From Cryptomeria japonica (taxonomy: Eukaryota > Streptophyta > Pinopsida > Cupressales > Cupressaceae): DNA of 64,000 bases. The notes below the pieces were generated by a model, which saw only the letters and a program-made list of their open reading frames with translations, had not been told where the DNA came from and did no database searches. The first letter of the stretch is position 1; the number at the start of each line of letters is the position of its first letter. The stretch spans positions 191,360,270 through 191,424,269 of the forward strand of contig NC_081415.1 of NCBI RefSeq assembly GCF_030272615.1, in the 5' to 3' direction. Position numbers and translations under genes: made by a program. Positions 46,968 through 57,316 of this stretch are shown piece by piece.

Positions 46968-48028
46968 AACTAAGAGAGGGGGGTGAATCAGTTGTCTATT
47001 AATTTAAACCCAAACATAACTTAACCAAACATAGTGCATAATACCGGTAAGCCAAACTTAATGCTAGTAGATAGTTTAACAGTTAATAACAGTATCAGTA
47101 AAGTTTAATGCATGAAACAAAAAGACAAATAACATCCACAACACATAACATAGAGATTTGTACGTGGAAACCCTATAAGGGGAAAAACTACATTGGGAAA
47201 CTTTACCCACAATTAGATGATACTACTATAAATAGTATGTGTGTACAAATGGGGTCTGCACATGCAGAAAGGCCAACCACCTAGAGCTCACTGCTCAATC
47301 ACAAAATGGGAGTTACACTGACTACAATTGGATGGTTAAATCCAATGATAATGTACTACTCAAAATAGCATCTTTATATGCTAGATCCAGTACTGGTTAA
47401 GCTCTGATTGTCTTCTTCATACCTTCCTTAAATCTTAAAATGATGTCTGCGTGTATAGCTCTTCTTATATTCACATATACCTTGTTATAGTCCTTTTCAC
47501 ACCTTCTTACATAATCTCACAAATGAGATCTTACATATATACCAAAACCTAAGACCAAATGTGTAGGTCGGCTCACTAAGAATATTACAATTAAATCAAT
47601 TACAAATGAATCAATATGCGATGCATCATGTTGGCTCAATGCATTTACAATAATAACCAATCAATAAAACATCTCCATAATGTATCATATTGATCTAGAA
47701 TAGTAACACTTGTCGGTTCATAACCTAGACCTATTTGCTGGTAACAACAAATATGCAAACTCGATTAGACCAATAACCAAATCACCAAAACCAAGTGTCC
47801 GAACAATGTCTTCGACAAAACGAAGTAATCTCTAGATGCTAACAGATCATCCTTAGTGTTGGTAAACAATATAACCTACTGGTGAACCAGATACCAGTGA
47901 TTGTGCATAAGTCATTGATTATGCCGGTGAACATAACCAAAGATCTTCAGTGTTGATAAGTGTTTAAAAGTGTTGACAAGTGTTGACATCAATGACAAAA
48001 CCAATGCAACACATCCATAATACCAACA
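46968..48028 (-). repeat. 5' LTR of F
   Basis: It matches the 3' LTR from the GAGAGGGGGGTGAATC word to CATAATACCAACA. The last bases before gag differ from the other LTR, and no TGGTATCAGAG word lies between LTR and gag. Confidence 0.88.
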
Positions 48029-48033
48029 GATTG

Positions 48034-48864
48034 CACATGCATTCAGGAAAAATGCCTAGAGCTACAACCCTAAGAAGACTCACTATCTTACAATATCTTT
48101 TACAAAATATAATTGGAATATCTAAACTGAAAAATAGGATCTACAAATGCCAAAGTACAGTTCTGGTTAAGCACAAAACACTTAATCTCACACTTCTCTA
48201 TAATATTCTGGAGCATAAATCCTTTATGTGTGCACGTGAAACTACGCACAATCGATCACAAACACTTTTCACATGTGCACTAATATCCAAAATGATCATA
48301 TCCATTAGTCTTATATATCTACAACATGAAATTAGGTTTTCTACATGTCGACCTCAAGAACACTATACAAATAATGAAATGTGCATACATAGTTGACTCA
48401 ATTTGAACTCCAATGCATATGGGGACCAAAAATAATTGTCCACATGCTTTCCAAATATCATCTAAACATCCTCGATCACAAAAAATATCATGAAAATTAC
48501 TGCATCAATTCTGCACAACGATCAACTATCCAAGACGACCATACCACACTGTTCAACCCAAAAACTTGTATACCGGATCTTCTAACTCACACGACAATCA
48601 TCACCAAAGGTTAAGATTTTGGAATAAGCTACTCCAAACATCTAACTATCTTACTCTAGCTCGACAACACAAAATATTCAACAAAAATTAAATGCCAACC
48701 GAAATACTACACTCTACTGGATGCTCTGTCCTATCTTGCCAGACTTAACCAAATCACCATTCTAGCTTCTGCTAGGATAAGATCACACACTGTGGATGGA
48801 AAAACTGATTTGGGTTTCCATCAATGACAACACTAGATGACCTATGCAATGTCTCATACCAACA
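48034..48864 (-). repeat. 3' LTR of G, second fragment
   Basis: It follows the GATTG duplication of F and ends TCTCATACCAACA next to a purine tract. With 41150-41393 it makes an LTR of about 1.07 kb. Confidence 0.8.
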
Positions 48865-49032
48865 ATCTCCCCCTTTGGCATTGATGGCAACACTTAGTAA
48901 AAAAAGACTAAGTGTTGGAATCAATACCAACATATGTAGACTACAAAACTTCAAAAATTCAACAACTCCATAACTCCCCTTGAGATGAATGCAATATTTT
49001 TCACTACCCTACACCCCCCCTTTGACATCAAT
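48865..49032 (-). other. Repeated polypurine tracts of G
   Basis: On the plus strand ATCTCCCCCTTTGGCATTG (48865), AACTCCCCTTGAG (about 48972) and CACCCCCCCTTTGACATC (about 49012). Confidence 0.75.
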
Positions 49033-49229
49033 GGAAAAGGTAGGGATCCACAAATTTACACAAAATTCTATATACAGTGGCATATGTACATGCTAACTTA
49101 CATAAGCTTGAAAATATTTGCAAAAATGTTTTTCAAAGAGCTTAAATGGTTGTCCCAACCCTTCTTGAGACATCATAGAACTGATATGAGGCCACTGAAG
49201 AGGTAATATTGCATCTCTATCAACTTGAG

Positions 49230-49480
49230 ATTGGAGGGGTAACCTATGGCTATGACATCCTAAGCATCCTTCAATGCATTGATCATTGTGTCCAACTTGG
49301 GAGTGATTTGACTCCGAAGTTCACCAACTTTGCTAACATTCTTCTCCTTGTCATGTCTTAAGCTCTTGATTTTATCAAGTAAAGATATTACTTGGGCTTC
49401 TTGACTGGCCACATAGACTGACAAGGGATCAAAGGACTGAGATATACTAGCTAATTGATTTTCATGCTCCTTGGACTACT
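49230..49480 (-). pseudogene. C-terminal part of the extra frame of G, broken
   Basis: On the minus strand from 49480: SKEHENQLASISQSFDPLSV, SQEAQVISLLDKIKSLRHDK and GELRSQITPKLDTMINALKD, a helical, probably coiled-coil segment, then a TAG. It lies just upstream of the purine tracts, as in H, and ends with similar helical words (WDNHLSSLKNIFANIFKLM near 49150-49100, compare KEKYKQIFQKKSS in H). It is separated from the rest of the frame by element K. Confidence 0.55.
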
Positions 49481-50401
49481 CCTCTCAATTCTCATGCACT
49501 GCACTCATCAAACCAGTCTGTCACATAGAGATGCCAGACCTAGGGTTAGTTCTCCATCCTCTTCACCCTGTTGTAACCTCTTAATAGATTTTGGTAGTGA
49601 CATACGATACATTTTCCTATCATCTCCGATAATGACAGAGAGTTTAGTTAAGGATTGGTAGGCCAAAACCCATTATTGTAGTCAAACCCTAGGGGTTTAA
49701 GGGTTTAGGCTACCCGATCAAGATTTGCTTGTAGAAATGGGCAGCGATCACTTCAAGACTCCACACTGAATGAAAAAAAAAGGTAAGACATTCTAATTAT
49801 TGGATCTATGCCATGAGCATTCTTACCAATCCACCTTCAGTATGCAATCAACATAAATTAGACGATTTCTCGAGTTTCCAAGAGTTATTGATGCTTCAAT
49901 TTCTTTCCAAACAACCAAATCTAAACCAACATACATTCTTTGGTGTTTGGGGCCTTTAAAGGTGTTTCCCAAATTACCATAACCTTCTCCAACTATTTTT
50001 CAAACTAACTGACCATTGGAGAATCCTGATTTACAAAAAGTGCAAAATTGTCATGACAACAAATTGACAATATGACAACTTTTGCATAATTCAATCAACT
50101 TAGACTCTAGACTTTCATATTTCCCCAAAATGATTACATTTGACTTTAAAAACATAAAAAATGACTCAAATATACTTATGGTCACTTGATCCCTCAATTT
50201 AGACCATTATGACCCTTATTGATTCAATTTTCTCTACCAGACCCTAGATGACAATTTGATCCAAACATGGACAAACTTGTCACACTCCTAGGACATGGAA
50301 TTACAAAAAAGGACACAAAGGGTCTTATTACATTGCTTATAACTAATATAAAATCATCATGCTCCTAGCTCATTCCTTCATAGGTAGGTGCTCCTACACC
50401 A
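49480..50401 (-). repeat. 3' LTR of K, outer end lost
   Basis: It matches 55785-56342 apart from an internal stretch of about 330 bases found only here. On the minus strand it begins TGGTGTAGGAGCACCTACC at 50401. Confidence 0.85.
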
Positions 50402-50414
50402 TACTCCCCAGGTG
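50402..50414 (-). other. Polypurine tract of K
   Basis: On the minus strand CACCTGGGGAGTA directly precedes the LTR tip. Confidence 0.78.
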
Positions 50415-50447
50415 AAATTTGTCTCAAGTCCTCTTAGAGACTAATTA

Positions 50448-53400
50448 CTACAAATCATCACCGTGCTTTTTGATATCTTTCTCCAACATCCAAGTAGCTT
50501 CTGAGTCAGGAAAGCCCTTCCATTTGACTAAGTTTTCAAAATAGGTCTTGTGCCTTGTTTTCTTAGCTTCCCTACTATCCAAGATGCACTCCATTTTAGG
50601 TGGTTCCTTAGGTGGTAAGTGTTTTATCCACTCTTCACTTTCCTGAACAGATTCACCTACACATTCTCCTATAGTAGGATCCTATACAATGTTAGATCAG
50701 AAACATTAAATATAGGTGAAATAGAAACATCATCAGGAGTTTAATTTTGTAAGCATTAGGACCATATTTATACAAAATTTTACATGGTCCAATTCTTCTC
50801 ATCCTCAACTTGCTATGGCTTCCCTTGGGCAACATGTCCTTGTTGAGATGAACCATTACCATGTCACCCACTTGATACTGCACATCTCTACTTCTTTGAT
50901 CCACTCTTTCTTTAACCTTTTGACTGTTCTGTTGTAAGGTATCTCAGACTTTTGATGCACCTCTTTCATAGCCTCTGCAAATTTGTCAGCATGTCCACTC
51001 CTCTTGTCCAACCCTTGGACATCTCTCAATTCAAAGACTCCTCTTGGATGAATACCATAGACAATCTCAAAAGGACTCAGACGTGTGCTCTTGTTTATTG
51101 AATCATTATAGGCATACTCTGCCTGAGGTATCACCACATCCCAACTACTTCCATGATCCTTTGTCAAACATCTAAGAAGATTTCTGAATGACCTATTCAC
51201 AACTTCAGTTTGGCCATCAGTGTGAGGGTGATAGGATGAGCTAAAAGACAAATTTGTACCCAACTTTTTCCACAAGGTTCTCCAAAAATGCCCTACAAAC
51301 TTGTTGTCTTGGTTAGATACAATACTCAAAGGCAGCCCATGGATTCTAACTATTTCTCTAAAAAACAATCCTTCAATAAAGCTAGCATCATTTGTGGTTT
51401 TACAAGGAATAAAGTGAGCCATCGTACTAAACCTATCTACCACAACAAACACACTATCATGACCTATCTTTATCTTGGGTAATCCCATCACAAAGTCCAT
51501 ACTCAAACTTTCCCATGGTCTACTTGGTATAGTCAAAGTTTTGTACAGTCTTGTATTGGTTGAGACCCTTTTTTCTCTTTGACACACAGTACAACTCTCC
51601 ACAAACTTTCTGATATCAGTCTACATGTTAGGCAAAAAAAAAACCTCCTAACTAGGTCCAAAGTCTTATTTAACCCAAAGTGACCTCTTAAACCACCACT
51701 ATGTTTCTCCATTACTACATTATCCCTCATTGAACACCTAGGGATACATAACTGACACCCTTTGAACAAAAGACCATCCTGCAAGGTGTAGTCAGAAAAT
51801 TCTCCATGAAAAGAATTTGCAAACTCACAACATACCTTATATATTTCCTTGAAATCTTGGTCCTCTTCATAGAATCCTTTGAGTGCTTCAACACCCATAC
51901 TCTACAACTATACTTCTTGCACTATCAACACCATCCTACTTAGAGCATCTGCAACCTTATTGGCTACACCTTTCTCATGCTTGATGATGAAGGTGTATGC
52001 TTGAAGAATTTCAACCCATTTCATATGTCTATGATTGAGTTTCTCTTGTCCATTCAAAAAACTAAGACCATGATTGTCAGTATACACAATAAACTCCTTA
52101 GGAAGTAAGTAATGCCTCCACTTTTTTAGAGATTGTACCATAGCATACAACTCTAAATCATATGAAGAATACTTCCTCTTTTCTTCATTTAGTTTTTCAC
52201 TAAAAAAGGCCACCAGTCTCCCCTCTTGGCTCAATACTGCTCCTATAGCCAAACCACTTGCATCCCATTTAATGGTGAAGACCTTATTGAAATCCAACAA
52301 TAATAGGACTGGGTACTTGGAAACTTTCTATTTTAAACATTCAAAACTCTTGTCTTCTTCTTTGGTCCACGCAAACTTCACCTTACCACCACCCTTGATG
52401 GTTTCTAACATAGGTGCACAAATATCACTGTAATTTCTAATGAATTTCTTATAAAATGATGCCAAACCATGAAAACTTCTTACCTCTCCAACTATCTTAG
52501 GTGTAGGCTAGTTCAGAATAGCCTCTACCTTGGAAGAATCCATCTTCAAGTCACCCTTAGAGATGACAAACCTAAGTACACCAATTCCTGCTTCATGAAG
52601 TCACACTTTTCTAAATTTATCATCAACTTCTGCTCCTGCAACCACTTCAAGACTATCTCCAAGTGTTTCAAGTGCTCTTCCTTGCTCTTGCTAAACACCA
52701 ATATGTCATCAAGGTAGACTACCACAACTTTCCCTATAAACTCCTGCAAAACTTAATTCATTAGTCTCATAAAGGTGCTAGGGGAATTTGACAGACCAAA
52801 AGGCATCACAATCCATTCATACAACCCTTCATTGGTTTTAAATGTAGTTTTCCATTCACCCCCCTCTCTTATCCTTATCTGATGGTACCCACTCTTGAGA
52901 TCAATTTTAGAGAAATAGGTAGCTCCCCCTAAATAATCCCTTAGGTCCTCTATCCTTGGAATAGGAAACCTATATCTGATGGTTATCCTATTGATAGCCC
53001 TAGAATCAGTGCAAAGCCTCCATTTCCCATCCTTCTTTGGAGCTAAAACAATAGGTATTACACATGGGCTAAGGCTCTTTCTTATCAACCCTTTATCTAG
53101 GATGTCTTGAATTTGCCTAGCTATCTCTTCATTATGTTGTGGGGCCATTTTATATGTTGCCTTGTTAGGAAGTACTACTCCTGGTATCAGGTCAATCTGA
53201 TGACTAATATCTCTCATAGGTGGCAGGGAGTCTAGTATGTCTTCTGCAACAACTCCTTTGTACCGGTCTAGTAGTTCCCTGACCTCCTTAAGTCCTACCT
53301 CACTGACACCCTTCTTCCTTTCTTCCTTGGGCTTCACAATCAAAGCAAAACCTACTCCACCTTCCTCCTTTAGTGTATCAAGGAATTATTTTTCTCCTAC

Positions 53401-53526
53401 CATCATCACACTAGATCCTACATGTTGTGGATCCCCTTCTACTATTGACTGTATCCTAAAGGTTACACCATCATTTTGGAAAGAGTAAGCATTCTTTTCT
53501 CCATCATGATGAGCCTTTCTGCCAAA
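50448..53526 (-). pseudogene. pol: pol of gypsy K (RT, RNase H, integrase, chromodomain), broken
   Basis: On the minus strand the RT frame (53343-52753) has [20 protein letters not shown] and [11 protein letters not shown]; the catalytic YLDD is near 52711-52700 in the next open stretch. RNase H (52300-51908) has KWDASGLAIGAVLSQEG and TDNHGLSFLNG and ends ADALSRM. The integrase has HSGGLRGHFGLNKT, CTVCQ, SMDFVMGLPK, SNQDNKFVG (a Q where R is usual) and TDGQTEVVNR, open from 51602 to 50856. The chromodomain near 50610-50470 (KTYFENLVKWKGFPDSEATW) ends at a TAG at 50448. Stops and shifts near 53392, 52757, 52550, 51900 and 51630 disable it. Confidence 0.92.
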
Positions 53527-55008
53527 CTACCATGGTCTGCCAAGCAAGAGATGGCAACCATCCATTGGAAGGATGTCACACAAAATTTTATCCTTATACC
53601 CACCAATACTAAACTCTACCCATGCATGTTCATTGATGAGTATGTATTGCCCTTTGTTCAACCAGCTGACATTATATGGACAACTATGGGGTATTATTTC
53701 CAAGTTCAACTTGTTTACTGCTTCCAAAGATACAATGTTATCAATAGATCCTGAATCTCTGACAACTTTACAAACCTTACCTTGAATCTTGCAGTTGATT
53801 CTAAACAAAGCCTTCCTTTGGGGTGGCTTAGTCTTCACTGGTTCCTTGAGTAGTGTCCTCTTGATCATTAGGGTCTCTCCCATATCTGATGTCAAATTCA
53901 CTTCAGGAGATGTCACACTCCTTGCATCTTCTTGAGTCAAAGTGGTTCTCCTCTCACCACCATGAGAAGTTGAGGCCTTCTCTGGACACTTGTAGGTTGA
54001 GTGCCCCATTTGGTTGCAATTATAGCATCTCATACTAGAGAATTTGGATTCTCTCCTTGATGCATTTATCCCACCTCTTCCATTAGGTCTTCTCCCACGG
54101 TAGCCTCCCCTACTACTCGAGTCCCCAACTTGCTCACCTTAGCTAGACTCACCACTAGACCTTTGGTTAGGGCTTCTTCCTCCAAAACTACCTTTGCCTC
54201 TGAAACTTCTCCTTCCTTTACCTCTATTACTCTATTCACTTGTTCTCTTTAGTTTCTCTTCTGCCCTGAGGGCCAATTAAAAACACTTGTTTACTGTCTT
54301 CGGTGCCAAGATGCTAATCTCATCTTGGATATTCATCCTTAGTCCATTCAAGTTCTTGGCCACTTTCTCTAACTCTTCTTCTTCTTGTCTCTTTGATCTG
54401 AGACTGAGTTTATGAAACTCCTCCGTATAGGCATTCACATCAAGGTCTCTATGTCCGAGGTTCTACAATTTTCTATACATCTCCACTTCATAGTCAATAG
54501 GCATGAATTGTACCTTGACTTTAGCTTTCATCCTTTCCCAGGAGGTTATCATACTTTTTCCCTCCTTAACTCTCTCTCCTTGTACATAGCTCCACCATGT
54601 AAGAACATACCCCTTCAACCTTGCTTTTGCCAACTTAACCCTCTTATCTTCAGGGATTTCTTTGTACTCAAAATGATTGGTCAATGCCTCAATCCAGTCT
54701 ATCACCTCTTGTGCTTCCATACTTCCACTATATATAGGCAAACGATCAATGGTGTCCCTATTGACTGACCTCAAGGCATCTCCAAATTCCCTCTAATCTG
54801 TAGGTATCTCCTCTACCTTCTTAGAGGATTCCCCATCTTCTTTATCCCCTTCTTCATCGGTGTCACTTCCATCTTCCTTATCCTTAGTCTTTTTGAATTC
54901 TTCAAGCTTAGACTCAAGCATCTCTTCAATCAACTTCTTCACCACATCTTGTGACATACTCTTAGGAGGCATTCTATCAGCCCCTATTTCAATCTCTTCC
55001 TTTGACAT
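53527..55008 (-). pseudogene. gag: gag and protease of gypsy K, broken
   Basis: From ATG at 55008 an acidic, Lys-rich N-terminus (KKTKDKEDGSDTDEEGDKE) is followed by a stop near 54796 and then the gag domain (DWIEALTNHFEYKEIPEDKR, LTWWSYVQGERVKEG). Further stops lie near 54463, 54277, 54235 and 54139. The zinc knuckle CYNCNQMGHSTYKC is at about 54027-53986. The protease signature VRDSGSIDNIV keeps DSG, and GRPW ends the open frame at 53527, where a TAG stands for an expected glutamine codon. Gag words match element A closely, so A and K are one family. Confidence 0.9.
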
Positions 55009-55044
55009 ACACTAAGACCACACCACCCAAGTGATCTTCAAAAT

Positions 55045-55059
55045 CCCGCTCTGATACCA
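55045..55059 (-). other. Primer-binding site of K
   Basis: On the minus strand TGGTATCAGAGCGGG, three bases after the LTR end. Confidence 0.9.
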
Positions 55060-55062
55060 ATA

Positions 55063-56342
55063 TGATGAGGGAAACAAACTGGAAGGAGGTTAACCTTGAA
55101 CCAGTCAACTTATAAGGTTCGCAAACTCAAACAATTATCACTGATTCCAAAGATCCATGCACAAAACCAAGTCAAACAATGGTTTAATGACACAAAAAAT
55201 CAACTTGGACAACCCCAAGGCTCCACTATGTCTACTTATAGGCAAATAACACTTCTCAAGTTCTTGTGTGACTACACACCCCCTTGCATACAATGAGTGG
55301 GCTACTACTAGGCTTAAGGGTTTGAATGGCCCACTTGATGAATTCAATACAAAAGTCCTTTAAGGGATGTTCTCACAACACCTGAACACATTTGAAATAG
55401 GATTTCATTGTTTAGATCCATCAAAACATCAATTTTGACTCATTCGCCCACAAACCTAAACCAGTTGCTATTAGGCCTCATTTTGAAGGAATCAAGTGAT
55501 AAATTTTGAAACCCTGAGGATCTAGAAAAACAAATTATGTTTTCGGATACCCTTTTGGGAGTTCTAAATAATATCTCAGTTTCTTGTACCAGAACAACTT
55601 GCAGATATTCCAATCGGTGCTGCACTAACAGACCTAATAGGGCTTTTGGACCTATTTGACTGAATGTCTTTCACAATCTAGTTTGGTTCTCCTAATGGGT
55701 GACTATTACTAACCATTAAATTTCATGTAAACCTCCAAAATACTCATTTACCACATTCAAACCCTTTCCCAATGCTCTGCCTCTCAATTCTCATGTACTA
55801 CACTCGTCAAACCGGTTTGTCACATAGAGATGCCACACCTAGGGTTCGTTCTCCATCCTCTTCACCCTATTGTAACCTCTTAATGAATTTTGGTAGTGAC
55901 ATATGATATAGTGGCCTATCATCTCCTATAATGGCAGAGAGTTTAGTTAAGGATTTATAGGCCAAAACCCATTATTATAGTCAAACCCTAGGGGTTTAAG
56001 GGTTTACGCTACCCGATAAATATTTGCATAATTTGACCAACTTAGACTCTAGAATATCATAGTCCCCCAAAATGATTACATTTGACTTTAAAAAATAAAA
56101 AATGACTCAAATAGACTTGTGGTCACTTGATCCCTCAATTTAGAACATTATGACCCTTATTGACTCAATTTGCTTTACCAAACCCTAGATGACAATTTGA
56201 TCCAAACATGGGAAAACTTGTCACACTCCTAGGACTTGGAATTACAAAAAAAGACCCATACGGTCTTATTACATTGCTTCTAACTAATATAAAATCATCA
56301 TGCTCTTGGATCATGCCTTCATAGGTAGATGCTCCTACACCA
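55063..56342 (-). repeat. 5' LTR of K
   Basis: On the plus strand from TGATGAGGG to CTCCTACACCA. The part from about 55785 matches the lower LTR; the first 720 bases have no partner because the lower LTR is truncated. Confidence 0.83.
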
Positions 56343-56525
56343 CAAGGTTGATGGGACCTTGGACAAATTCTAGATCATCAAGAATCTACTTATCTTTCAT
56401 TGCACCCATAGTGTCTCTTGGTTTAGAAGGAAGGTCTTCCTTAACTCTAACCTTCTTCTCTTTTGCTACCTTTTTTGCATCATCCTTAGAGGTCTCAATC
56501 TCCATATGTTTCTCATCTTTAGACT
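56343..56525 (-). pseudogene. Middle part of the extra frame of G
   Basis: On the minus strand from 56525: QSKDEKHMEIETSKDDAKKV, KEKKVRVKEDLPSKPRDTMG and, after a TAG, ILDDLEFVQGPINLV. It is a highly charged, Lys-rich linker like the KKQKKDQKEKD region in H. It joins in frame to the piece at 61231 when insertion P and one copy of its target duplication are removed. Confidence 0.6.
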
Positions 56526-56530
56526 GATCC

Positions 56531-57316
56531 TATTGGGCCCATATAAAATTTTCATTTCATATATGTCCTTGCTCGGAGTAATACTCGTTTAATCCGTTAG
56601 TCAAGTCATTTGTTTAATTTTCCTCACATAGCTCGGCTATTGTTAAGTTTCACTGCATTGAACTTGAACCTTTTGGTTCAAGGTTCAAAGTTCAATGGGT
56701 GTTGTTTTTGAATGTTTTTTCCTCCCGTGCGGTTTTAAGTCTTTGCTAGTCCTTGTCGATATTTTACATTCTTTGAACCTTGAACTTGAACCTTTTGGGT
56801 TTAAAGTTCAAAGTTCAACATTTCTCATGCTAATTTTGTGTCGTGATTGTTTCACAAAGTTCAGAGTTTGATGTATAAGCTTCTTGGAAGACATGTGACT
56901 TGCCACGAGGTGACAGCGCATACTTTTAAGAGATGATTAATGGTCGTAGAAGAGGAATATTCTTTCTCTAATGATTTGAAATCTGTCATTTATAGCAAGT
57001 ATGTGTGAGGATCCATAGTGTCAGAAGTGAAGTGATCTAGAATTTAAGGCATGCTCTGATACAATCATTTCAGAGTAAGGCCACACGAACGAAGTGTAAG
57101 GGAGACAGTTTATGTTAATGATGGGTAAGATTTTATTGACTTTAAAACTGAGTAGATGTCATGTTGATATTATTATTTTCTTGAGAAGGTTTTGAGAAGG
57201 AGTTTTGGAGCAAGAGAAATAGACTGCGATAGGGGTTTTCAGAGGACAGAGGAAGGTATGTTCATCAACTTTCTAAATTGTTGCAGTTTGTTTTAAAGAT
57301 TTGGGTATTTTGTTAG
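56531..57316 (+). other. 5' flank of the frame in P
   Basis: Non-coding. It holds two related blocks with TTGAACTTGAACCTTTTGG (56658-56694 and 56773-56820); the first contains an 8-bp hairpin CTTGAACC-TTTT-GGTTCAAG (56663-56682). It may be the promoter and leader of the P frame; this is inference. Confidence 0.45.

Larger units (their letters stand above)
41394..48028 (-). mobile_element. Sirevirus-like Ty1/copia element F, nested in the LTR of G
   Basis: LTRs of about 1.07 kb (41394-42467 and about 46968-48028) flank a gag-pol frame on the minus strand. GATTG is found directly on both sides (41389-41393 and 48029-48033). The order protease, integrase, RT, RNase H is that of Ty1/copia. Three purine tracts lie before the 3' LTR. 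The primer-binding site is missing: the gag ATG follows the LTR within a few bases. Confidence 0.94.
49480..56342 (-). mobile_element. Ty3/gypsy chromovirus K, nested in G
   Basis: On the minus strand: LTR (56342-55063), primer-binding site, gag, protease, RT, RNase H, integrase, chromodomain, purine tract and a second LTR (50401 to about 49480). The LTR tip TGGTGTAGGAGC and the protein words are close to element A. The lower LTR lacks about 720 bases of its outer end and the upper one lacks about 330 bases present in the lower (about 49735-50075). No target duplication is seen, as expected if the outer end was lost. Confidence 0.9.

Noticed and set aside
49675-49715. Telomere-like words (CCCTAGGGGTTTAAGGGTTTAGG)
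   Set aside because: There is no run of TTTAGGG units. It is part of the K LTR and recurs in the other LTR near 55985.
57049-57064. CTCTGATACA, a reversed primer-binding-site-like word in P
   Set aside because: It is incomplete, lies far from either end of P, has no LTR end beside it and would require a minus-strand element with its upstream LTR on the wrong side.
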